This document shows positions 1 to 5,795 of a DNA stretch of 5,795 nt, piece by piece. The stretch spans positions 1-5,795 of the forward strand of contig MGML01000033.1 in NCBI GenBank assembly GCA_001796415.1, written 5' to 3'. The notes under the pieces are model-generated. The model saw nothing but the letters and a program-made list of their open reading frames with translations, made no database searches and was not told the DNA's origin. The translations under genes were made by a program, and so were the position numbers. The DNA is from Chloroflexi bacterium RBG_13_46_14 (GTDB lineage Bacteria > Chloroflexota > Dehalococcoidia > Dehalococcoidales > UBA2162). The number at the start of each line of letters is the position of its first letter. Position 1 is the stretch's first letter.

Positions 1-1
1 A

Positions 2-1429
2 GGAATCGCCGGCGGTTCATATAAACCGCTGCCAAATGAAGATATAGACCGAATTCACCAGACAGTAATGAAAGTAATCGAGGAAGTAGGATTCCAGGTG
101 AATTCGAAGGAAGCATTGAAATATTTCAAGGATGCAGGAGCTACCGACGGTGAAGGTGAAAATGTGATTCGAATGTCTTCATCGAAAGTAATGGAAATGC
201 TTGAAACGGCTCCTTCCGAGGTTCGTTTATGCGGACAGGATGATAACAATGACGTAATATTAGGCGGAAACAGGGTTTACGCGGGTACCGGTGGTACCGC
301 CCTGTATGTATATGAGTCCGATACGGAAAATAAGCGTCTGGCCACTGTTGAGGATCTTAAAAAGATCGCTAAACTGGTCGATCATCTTGAGAATATCCAT
401 ATTTACATGCTGCCGACCTATCCAAGCGAACTACCGGTTGAACAGGTGGACGTAAATCGCTTCTTTGCCGGTTTATCGAATTCAAGTAAGCACATAATGG
501 GTGGAGTGTATACCGCCGAAGGAGTCGAACAGGTTATAAAAATGGCGGAGATGATAGCCGGTTCGCCGGAAGCTTTAAGGCAGCGTCCGCTGGTATCGAT
601 GATTGCCTGTGTTATGAGTCCGTTGAAAATGGATGGTCATTACGGTGACCTTCTGATAACAATCGCGAAGAAAGGAATACCGGTAATCTGTCCGTCGGAA
701 CCGCTTTGCGGAGCGACGTCACCTGTAACTCTTGCAGGGAACCTGGTAGTGCAAACTGTGGATTCACTCATGGGTGTCGTGCTGTCACAGATAGTAAATC
801 CGGGAACACCGGTGATATTCGGATCGGTTGCGACAAATACCAATCTGCGTGATCTCAGGTATCTGGCAGGTTCTGTCGAAATGGGTTTGCTGAATGCTGC
901 TGGTGCTCAAATGGCGCAGTATTATAAACTGCCGTTTTACGCTACAGGCGGAATGACGGATTCAAAGGTTCTGGATTCACAGAGCGGCTATGAATCGGCT
1001 ATAACGACTCTGCTGTGCGGACTCGCAGGTGCTAATTTCATACATGACAGCGCCGGACTCATGGAGTTTGCCATGACGGTCGCCTATGAGAAATTCGTAA
1101 TCGATAATGAAATTATCGGAATGGTAATGAGAGCCGTGGAAGGAATAAGAGTCGATGATGATACTCTGGCATATGATGTTATCAGTCAGGTGGGACCGGG
1201 AGGTAATTTCGTTACATCGAAACATACCCGCAAATATATGCGCAGCGAGCACTATCAGCCGTTGTTGAGTGATAGAGAAAGCCGCGAGGACTGGGAATCA
1301 AAGGGTAAACTCATGACGTGGGAAAGAGCCGCAGCGATTGTGAAACAAATAGAGGAAGGTGAAGGCTACCGTTTACCCGGCGATATGGAAAAAAAGATAC
1401 GAGCGGAAATACCGGGAATAACGGGCTGA
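2..1429 (+). CDS. MttB-superfamily (non-pyrrolysine) corrinoid methyltransferase, 5'-truncated by window edge
   Basis: Trimethylamine methyltransferase-family protein (COG5598/MTTB). Such enzymes transfer a methyl group between a methylated amine and the cobalt of a small corrinoid protein in the cytoplasm. The frame is open from base 2 for 475 codons. The ATG at 68 is internal, because the codons before it read SYKPLPNEDIDRIHQ, which aligns with PYNRLNEEQIERVHR near the start of the second MttB gene (2255). Only a few residues and the true start are missing. Family motifs are present in order: YAGTGGTALYV (278-310), DVNRFF and SSKHIMGG (449-502), a GATSPVTLAG stretch (710-739), GTPVIFGS (803-826), GGMTDSK (947-967), HDSAGLMEF (1043-1069), DNE (1103-1111), GPGGNF with a following KHT (1193-1225), and DRESREDW near the C-terminus. 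There is no in-frame TAG, so it is not the pyrrolysine-containing trimethylamine enzyme. The substrate is unknown; a quaternary amine is the best guess. The next gene begins 4 bp after its TGA stop. Confidence 0.93.
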   Translation, partial: GIAGGSYKPLPNEDIDRIHQTVMKVIEEVGFQVNSKEALKYFKDAGATDGEGENVIRMSSSKVMEMLETAPSEVRLCGQDDNNDVILGGNRVYAGTGGTALYVYESDTENKRLATVEDLKKIAKLVDHLENIHIYMLPTYPSELPVEQVDVNRFFAGLSNSSKHIMGGVYTAEGVEQVIKMAEMIAGSPEALRQRPLVSMIACVMSPLKMDGHYGDLLITIAKKGIPVICPSEPLCGATSPVTLAGNLVVQTVDSLMGVVLSQIVNPGTPVIFGSVATNTNLRDLRYLAGSVEMGLLNAAGAQMAQYYKLPFYATGGMTDSKVLDSQSGYESAITTLLCGLAGANFIHDSAGLMEFAMTVAYEKFVIDNEIIGMVMRAVEGIRVDDDTLAYDVISQVGPGGNFVTSKHTRKYMRSEHYQPLLSDRESREDWESKGKLMTWERAAAIVKQIEEGEGYRLPGDMEKKIRAEIPGITG

Positions 1430-1433
1430 TATC

Positions 1434-2243
1434 ATGTTAGTAATTGGAGAGAAAATCAACACCTCGAACAAGGCGGTCGGAGAAGCTATCCTTAACCGGA
1501 ATGCTGACTTTATTTCAGAACTCGCTAAGGCTCAGGATACCGCAGGAGCCGATTTCATCGATATAAATGCCGGAAACAGCAGCGGCGAAAAATCATCGGG
1601 GATAGAGTCGATGAAATGGCTGGTCGATACCGTAAAAGCTGTCACGGAAAAACCGCTTGCCATCGACAGCGATGATCCTGAAATCATTGAAGCTGGTCTT
1701 GTCGCATATGATGGCAAGACGGTAATGATCAATTCAGTCACGGCTGAAGCGATTAGACTGAACACCATCGGGCCTATCGCAGCACAGAGAAATGCGGATT
1801 TGGTTGCCCTGGCTATGGGTAGTGAGGGTATACCTGATAATGTGAAGGACCGTCTCGATGCCTGTGAAACGATGCTGAACACTCTTACCGGTATGGGTGT
1901 TAAAGAAGAAAAAGTGTATTTCGATCCGCTTGTACTCCCCGTATCGGTCGATGCACAGCAGGGGAAAGTAACACTCGATACTATTAAAGAGATAAAGAGA
2001 AGATATCCGGGAACGAATACAGTGGTAGGACTGAGTAATATATCCTACGGTCTTCCTAACAGGAAACTGGTGAACAGGGCTTTCCTGTTGATGGCATCCC
2101 AGGCTGGACTGGACGCGGCGATAATGGATCCTTTGGACAAGAAGATGATGGGCATGATCAGTATTATCAAGCTGCTTTCAGGTAAAGAGATATCAGCACG
2201 AGCCTATATGCAAGCTTATCGCGGCGGCAGGATTGTGGATTAG
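1434..2243 (+). CDS. Methyltetrahydrofolate:corrinoid methyltransferase (MtgA/AcsE-like, pterin-binding TIM barrel)
   Basis: Exchanges a methyl group between a corrinoid protein and tetrahydrofolate, linking the MttB reaction to the folate (Wood-Ljungdahl) C1 pool. The 269-residue length fits the single-domain pterin-binding (dihydropteroate synthase-like) family that includes AcsE, MtgA and the MetH folate domain. Visible motifs: GEKIN at residues 5-9, DINAG at 43-47, IDSDDP at 77-82, INSVT at 99-103, DPLVLPV at 164-170 and GLSNISYGLPNR at 199-210. By comparison with AcsE, Asn202 in the last motif is the likely pterin-contacting asparagine. The start is fixed because GEKIN begins only four residues after the ATG. 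No strong Shine-Dalgarno sequence precedes it, and the ATG lies 4 bp past the upstream stop, so translational coupling is likely. It ends in TAG, which overlaps the next gene's ribosome binding site. The folate rather than tetrahydromethanopterin/MtrH role is inferred from the bacterial context. Confidence 0.92.
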   Translation: MLVIGEKINTSNKAVGEAILNRNADFISELAKAQDTAGADFIDINAGNSSGEKSSGIESMKWLVDTVKAVTEKPLAIDSDDPEIIEAGLVAYDGKTVMINSVTAEAIRLNTIGPIAAQRNADLVALAMGSEGIPDNVKDRLDACETMLNTLTGMGVKEEKVYFDPLVLPVSVDAQQGKVTLDTIKEIKRRYPGTNTVVGLSNISYGLPNRKLVNRAFLLMASQAGLDAAIMDPLDKKMMGMISIIKLLSGKEISARAYMQAYRGGRIVD

Positions 2244-2248
2244 GAGGT
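2242..2248 (+). promoter_or_regulatory. Ribosome binding site overlapping the upstream stop codon
   Basis: A perfect AGGAGGT sits 6 nt before the GTG at 2255 and shares two bases with the TAG stop (2241-2243) of the methyltetrahydrofolate methyltransferase gene. It supports GTG as the start of the second MttB gene; the next in-frame Met is 27 residues in, beyond conserved N-terminal residues. The overlap suggests coupled translation. Confidence 0.8.
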
Positions 2249-2254
2249 ACGAGA

Positions 2255-3781
2255 GTGGCACGTAAAGGCGTACTGGTAGTACCGTACAACCGACTTAATG
2301 AAGAACAAATAGAACGGGTGCACCGGGCTTCTATGGCTATCCTTAAAGAGCCGGGTATTACCTGTTTCAATAAAGACGCCACAGAAATTTTTACTGCGTC
2401 CGGGGCTGAAGTTACGCAGGTAATATCTGAAGGAAAACCGAGATGGACATTGAGTATCCCCGAAAAAGTAATTATGGATGCCGCCGGGAGCGCCCCGGCA
2501 GCGGTGAAACTGGGCGCAAGAAACGAAGAAAACTGTCTGTTACTGGACGCCGGTAAACCGATGGTATATTTTGCTTCGGGTTCCGAGACGAATAACTGGC
2601 TGGAAGCAGATATAGAGACTTTTATCAGTAAAAAGAACTCGGCGAAAGAAGTTCGACTGCCTGTATTCCGGTCTGAAAAAGGAAATACCGAAAGACTGGC
2701 GAAGGCAGCCCATTTATGCGAGAACCTTGATTCCTGGGACGGTTTCCTGCGGTGTGTGAACATTCAGGATGATGATATTAATGATGGTAACAAGGACGTG
2801 AATAAATTCTTCATATCTTTGAACAATACATCCAAGCATGTAATGGCGGGACTTACCAACCTCGATCAGCTCGATAACCTGGTGAATATGGTGCATATCA
2901 TTGCCGGCGGTGAAGAAAAATTCAGAGAAAATCCGATAATTTCGATTATTACATCTCTTATCAAGAGTCCGCTGCAGTTCGTTGATGACACTACTGAGAA
3001 AACAATCGAGATAGCGAAGAGGGGTATACCCCTGGTGATATCGAGCGCTCCACAGGGAGGCTCTACCGCGCCGATAATCGAAACCGGTATCGTCGCCCAG
3101 ATAAACGCTGAGATACTTGCCGGAATAACACTGACTCAGCTGGTTAATAAGGGAACTCCTGTGCTTTACGGTAGCGTTCCGGGAAGGGCGAATATGACCG
3201 ACTTGCATGATTCATACGGTGTTCCTGAATTCAGCCAGTTCAATATCGACTGCGTCCAGATGGCACGGTACTACGGTATTCCGTGTTATTCTTCGGGCGG
3301 TGTTTCCGATGTGAAAGTACCGGGGATACAGTCATCTGTTGAGCGACTCTTTTCTCAGATAGTGATAACACTTGCGGGTCCCCAATACCTTCACTACGCT
3401 TTCGGACTGCTTGAAAGAACCAGCACATTTTGCCCGGTACAGGCAGTTCTGGACGATGCCCATATCAGTATCATTAAGAGACTGGCATCCCAACCCCGGA
3501 TTACAGAAGAATCTGTAAACGACGTAATGAACCAGATGGGTAAGGTAATGACGTCATCTACAAAGCTGTTTACCCGGTTTGCCAGGACAGCTTTAAGAAC
3601 CGGGGAGATATCACCCCAGTATCCTTTCGAAAGCAAGGAAATGACCGATGATACGTTACTCAGGGCTATAGAAAAAACCGATGAAATAATGCAACGACCA
3701 CGCAACCACATTGGAAACGAACTTATCGATAAGATATACGATAAAACACCTGGTTTGCTGACAAGATTAAAGAACGGTTAA
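2255..3781 (+). CDS. Second, divergent MttB-superfamily corrinoid methyltransferase
   Basis: 508-residue MttB/COG5598 paralogue starting with GTG behind AGGAGGT. It is homologous to the first gene over most of its length. Shared landmarks are YNRLNEEQIERVH (residues 11-23), DVNKFF and NTSKHVMAG (181-199), KRGIPLV (255-261), GSTAP (269-273), GTPVLYGS (300-307), MARYYGIP (336-343) and GGVSDVK (348-354). It is longer between the GSETNNW region (108-115) and DVNKFF. The last third departs from the family pattern: His-Asp becomes His-Tyr (380-381), the DNE triplet of the first gene is replaced by DDAH (400-403), and the GPGG...KHT and DR....W signatures have no counterpart. There is no in-frame amber codon, and the gene ends TAA followed at once by TAG. 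It may use a different methylated amine, work with the first MttB on one substrate, or have a non-catalytic role. Family membership is firm; function is not. Confidence 0.9.
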   Translation: MARKGVLVVPYNRLNEEQIERVHRASMAILKEPGITCFNKDATEIFTASGAEVTQVISEGKPRWTLSIPEKVIMDAAGSAPAAVKLGARNEENCLLLDAGKPMVYFASGSETNNWLEADIETFISKKNSAKEVRLPVFRSEKGNTERLAKAAHLCENLDSWDGFLRCVNIQDDDINDGNKDVNKFFISLNNTSKHVMAGLTNLDQLDNLVNMVHIIAGGEEKFRENPIISIITSLIKSPLQFVDDTTEKTIEIAKRGIPLVISSAPQGGSTAPIIETGIVAQINAEILAGITLTQLVNKGTPVLYGSVPGRANMTDLHDSYGVPEFSQFNIDCVQMARYYGIPCYSSGGVSDVKVPGIQSSVERLFSQIVITLAGPQYLHYAFGLLERTSTFCPVQAVLDDAHISIIKRLASQPRITEESVNDVMNQMGKVMTSSTKLFTRFARTALRTGEISPQYPFESKEMTDDTLLRAIEKTDEIMQRPRNHIGNELIDKIYDKTPGLLTRLKNG

Positions 3782-3796
3782 TAGTTGGAGGGTTAA

Positions 3797-4480
3797 ATGA
3801 CTGAGAATATCATCGACGAAATAAGAGAAAACGTAATTCAGGGAAGGGTGACCCAGGATGATGAGGGAATGGATGAAGGGTTGGTAGGGCAGCCGGCCGT
3901 CACCGAGCTTGTCGAGGAAGCCCTTGCTCTGAAGATAGATGTGAAAGAGATAATAAACGAAGGTTTGACAAAAGGGATGAGTCTTGTCGGCGAGAAATTT
4001 GAAGCAGGAGAATATTTCATTCCGGATATGCTTGCTTCGGCCGAGGCCGTGGGAGCGGCAATGGAAATGCTTGAACCTTACCTGGAAGGAAGCGGCGTTA
4101 AATCGAAAGGCAAAATACTCATAGCCACCGTAAAAGGCGACCTGCACGATATTGGAAAGAACATAGTAACCATCTTGTTGAGAGGAGCCGGATTTACGGT
4201 CAAAGACCTTGGTAATGACATAGAACCGGAAGCCATCGTGGCGGCAGTGAAAGAAGAGAAACCCGAGATACTTGGTCTATCAGCCCTTCTCACCAGTACT
4301 ATGGCACATATGGAGGACACGATCAACGCTCTTAAAGACGCGGGAATCAGAGACAGCGTAAAAGTGGTGATAGGCGGAGCGCCTGTTTCCGAGGAATACG
4401 CTCAGAAAATCGGTGCGGACGGTTACGGGGCCGACGGATTCCATGCCGTATTAATCATCGAGTCACTTACCGGAAAATGA
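3797..4480 (+). CDS. Corrinoid (B12-binding) methyl-carrier protein, MttC/MtgC-like
   Basis: Cytoplasmic cobalamin-binding methyl carrier that would shuttle the methyl group between the MttB-type and MtgA-like enzymes. At 227 residues it has the usual two-domain build. The N-terminal helical B12-binding 'cap' domain (about 1-100) carries GEKFEAGEYFIPDMLASAE (65-83). A Rossmann-like cobalamin domain follows, with KGDLHDIGKNIV (113-124), where His117 is the expected cobalt-coordinating 'base-off/His-on' ligand in DxHxxG. GLSALLTSTM (160-169) and GGAPV (193-197) follow, with GADGYGADG (206-214) near the end. Compared with short MttC/MtmC proteins it has an extra acidic stretch after the first helix, QDDEGMDEGLVGQP (20-33), which I recall from one subfamily of these proteins. 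The ATG lies 4 nt after GGAGGG (3787-3792) and 15 bp after the second MttB stop. The Co(I) state would need a reductive activator, which is not encoded in this window. Confidence 0.95.
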   Translation: MTENIIDEIRENVIQGRVTQDDEGMDEGLVGQPAVTELVEEALALKIDVKEIINEGLTKGMSLVGEKFEAGEYFIPDMLASAEAVGAAMEMLEPYLEGSGVKSKGKILIATVKGDLHDIGKNIVTILLRGAGFTVKDLGNDIEPEAIVAAVKEEKPEILGLSALLTSTMAHMEDTINALKDAGIRDSVKVVIGGAPVSEEYAQKIGADGYGADGFHAVLIIESLTGK

Positions 4481-4483
4481 TCC

Positions 4484-4507
4484 TGTATTGAACGTAGAGT
4501 GTATTGA
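4484..4507 (+). repeat. Short direct repeat in the gap before the glycyl radical enzyme gene
   Basis: TGTATTGA occurs at 4484-4491 and again at 4500-4507, 16 bp start to start, inside the only sizeable gap of the operon (4481-4529). The copies continue as ACG and CCG, so similarity extends slightly further. It could be a tandem regulator site, but an 8-bp repeat can arise by chance. No hairpin terminator or convincing -35/-10 pair is visible in the gap. Confidence 0.35.
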
Positions 4508-4514
4508 CCGATGA

Positions 4515-4523
4515 AAAGGTGGT
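4515..4523 (+). promoter_or_regulatory. Ribosome binding site of the glycyl radical enzyme gene
   Basis: AAAGGTGGT matches the AAAGGAGGT consensus with one mismatch and lies 6 nt before the ATG at 4530, fixing the start. An ATG at 4511 is out of frame and reaches TGA after four codons. Confidence 0.75.
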
Positions 4524-4529
4524 GAAAGT

Positions 4530-5795
4530 ATGACGACAGAAGCGAAAACAGGATATCAAATTAACACGAATTTATTGACCGCGATCGATAACCTGAATAT
4601 AAACGACCGACTGAAAGGTCTTAAAGAAAGGTATCTTAACGATACGCCGCGTCTTGCCAGCGAACGGGGTACTTACTATGCCGAATCATGGCGGGAGACC
4701 GAGGGGCAGCCGATAGAGATTCGCATTTCAAAGGCTGTTAAAAAAGTTCTGGAAAATATACCCACACCGATTTTCGAAAACGAGCTGGTCATAGGCAGCA
4801 TTACCAGGTATTTTCGCGGTTCATACGCAATGATTAATTACGATTCCAATCTGATACTGGAGCTTCTTCCGGAATCCGATAAAGGCCAGATTACCATGGG
4901 CGGTCTCAATGTTATCGGCGTTCTGGATGAAGAAGACGAACGGGCCTTGATTGAGAACAGCAGGTATTTCAAGGGAAAGACCAACCGAGATCTTGAAGAA
5001 GAACTGAACCATTCGGTATTCGGCACCTGGCAGGATGATGTAACCGAGGCGAGGGGACAGTCCCCGTATCATTACGCGCCTCCTGGATACGGTATTACCT
5101 ACTACGATGAGGTATTTGCCAAAGGACTGAAAGGCATTATCAAGGAAACCAGGGAAAAGCTGGTAAATGCCGAGAAATCGGGAGTAGAAGACCCTGAGAG
5201 GATATGGTTCTGGCAGTCTGTAATTAACGTATCCGAGGGGCTTATCGCCTTTGCTCGTAATTATGCAAAAGAAGTCCGAATACAGGCGGAAAAAGAACAG
5301 GATACGGAGAGACACGCCGAGCTTGAAGAAATAGCCAGGGTCTGTGAAACAGTTCCTGAAAATCCGCCGTCAAGTTTCCATGAAGCCGTTCAGACGGTAT
5401 CGTTCGTCGAACTGGCGAAAGTACTGGAAAACGGACGGATAGGCGACTATATCGGCAGGCTGGACCAGTGCCTTTATCCTTATTTCAAGAGAGATATCGA
5501 AGAAGGGAAAATAACGATAGAAAAAGCCGCCGATCTGGTCGGGGGTTTTATCACTCTTATCGGGCGCCGCGAACAGTGTGCCCAAATATTGATGAGAGAA
5601 GCTGTCCAGACGAATAAAATATCGAACATTACACTGGCAGGAATGAAACGTGACGGCAGTGATGCCTGTAATGAACTTACCTACCTCTTTTTACATATGG
5701 TGGGTCTGCTGAAATACGCGGAACCCCACTTCACCTTTACCTGGCATGACGGCGTTCCCCGCTGGGCAATGATGAAAGCCATAGAGACTAACGGG
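4530..5795 (+). CDS. Glycyl radical enzyme (pyruvate formate-lyase-like family), N-terminal half, 3'-truncated by window edge
   Basis: The frame is open for 422 codons to the last base without a stop. Glycyl radical enzymes (PFL, choline TMA-lyase CutC, glycerol and hydroxyproline dehydratases, isethionate lyase) are usually about 780-850 residues, so roughly half is visible. Recognisable PFL-domain landmarks are: ENELVIGS (73-80), GLKGIIKE (189-196), the helix VSEGLIAFARNYA (224-236), PENPPSSFHEAVQ (266-278), GRLDQCLYPYFKRDIEEGK (299-317), then NITLAGMKRDG (356-366) with NELTYL (371-376), and EPHFTFTWHDGVP (388-400). The catalytic Cys-x-Glu loop and the C-terminal RVxGY-type glycyl loop both lie beyond the edge, so the reaction cannot be assigned. 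GSITRYFRGSYA (79-90) replaces the Lys/Pro-Arg-Gly stretch I expect there in the better-known dehydratases. The enzyme is oxygen-sensitive and needs a radical-SAM activase, not seen here. It lies 49 bp after the corrinoid gene on the same strand, so cotranscription is likely. Confidence 0.92.
   Translation, partial: MTTEAKTGYQINTNLLTAIDNLNINDRLKGLKERYLNDTPRLASERGTYYAESWRETEGQPIEIRISKAVKKVLENIPTPIFENELVIGSITRYFRGSYAMINYDSNLILELLPESDKGQITMGGLNVIGVLDEEDERALIENSRYFKGKTNRDLEEELNHSVFGTWQDDVTEARGQSPYHYAPPGYGITYYDEVFAKGLKGIIKETREKLVNAEKSGVEDPERIWFWQSVINVSEGLIAFARNYAKEVRIQAEKEQDTERHAELEEIARVCETVPENPPSSFHEAVQTVSFVELAKVLENGRIGDYIGRLDQCLYPYFKRDIEEGKITIEKAADLVGGFITLIGRREQCAQILMREAVQTNKISNITLAGMKRDGSDACNELTYLFLHMVGLLKYAEPHFTFTWHDGVPRWAMMKAIETNG

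Noticed and set aside
68..70. ATG as the start of the first gene
   Set aside because: The frame is open upstream to base 2, and those 22 codons align with the conserved N-terminus of the second MttB gene, so this Met is internal.
282..299. GGTACC repeat/palindrome in the first gene
   Set aside because: Explained by codons for the conserved Gly-Thr-Gly-Gly-Thr motif.
2484..2510. GC-rich imperfect hairpin within the second MttB gene
   Set aside because: Inside coding sequence for an Ala/Gly/Pro-rich stretch, with no following T-tract, so not a terminator.
2167..2763. 198-residue minus-strand open frame
   Set aside because: Lies opposite the end of the methyl-THF methyltransferase gene and the start of the second MttB gene, both strongly supported by motifs. 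Its translation is Ser/Ala-rich with no recognisable domain.
2714..3208. 164-residue minus-strand open frame
   Set aside because: Fully antisense to conserved MttB coding sequence; no ribosome binding site or family motif noticed.
4511..4525. Four-codon mini-ORF (ATG AAA AGG TGG TGA) just before the glycyl radical gene
   Set aside because: Made by the Shine-Dalgarno sequence itself and too short to support a leader-peptide claim.
4504..4530. TTGACC as a -35 promoter element before the glycyl radical gene
   Set aside because: No acceptable -10 hexamer at 16-18 bp spacing; the matching position falls on the start codon.
4821..5315. 164-residue minus-strand open frame
   Set aside because: Antisense to the glycyl radical enzyme frame, which has a good ribosome binding site and clear PFL-family motifs.

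Overview
This window is a single, tightly packed, all-plus-strand operon for anaerobic, corrinoid-dependent one-carbon metabolism. It runs into a glycyl radical enzyme gene that is cut off by the right edge. The organism looks like a strictly anaerobic bacterium with folate-based (Wood-Ljungdahl-type) C1 chemistry. The base composition is moderate, roughly mid-40s percent GC by eye. Acetogenic or sulfate-reducing Firmicutes, Desulfobacterota or anaerobic Chloroflexota are all plausible, and the sequence does not decide between them.

Layout: (1) 2-1429, an MttB-superfamily methyltransferase whose 5' end lies outside the window. (2) 1434-2243, a pterin-binding methyltetrahydrofolate:corrinoid methyltransferase of the MtgA/AcsE/MtrH type. 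(3) 2255-3781, a second, clearly different MttB-superfamily paralogue. (4) 3797-4480, the partner B12-binding corrinoid protein, with an intact DxHxxG motif. (5) 4530 to the window end, the first 422 codons of a pyruvate formate-lyase-like glycyl radical enzyme. Gaps between genes are 4, 11, 15 and 49 bp. No terminator or convincing internal promoter is visible, so cotranscription is likely.

Working model, inferred from families and gene order: the MttB-type proteins move a methyl group from a methylated (probably quaternary) amine to the Co(I) corrinoid protein, and the MtgA-like enzyme passes it on to tetrahydrofolate. Neither MttB gene has an in-frame amber codon, and TAG serves as an ordinary stop here. 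These are therefore non-pyrrolysine homologues, of the class that includes the glycine betaine, proline betaine, carnitine and gamma-butyrobetaine demethylases, and not classical trimethylamine methyltransferases. The glycyl radical enzyme may process the same compound or its demethylated product.

The unusual points are the coupling of a two-MttB methyltransferase set to a glycyl radical enzyme, and the second MttB having lost most of the C-terminal signature kept by the first. No corrinoid-activating (RamA-like) protein, glycyl radical activase, transporter or regulator lies inside the window; they would have to lie outside it.
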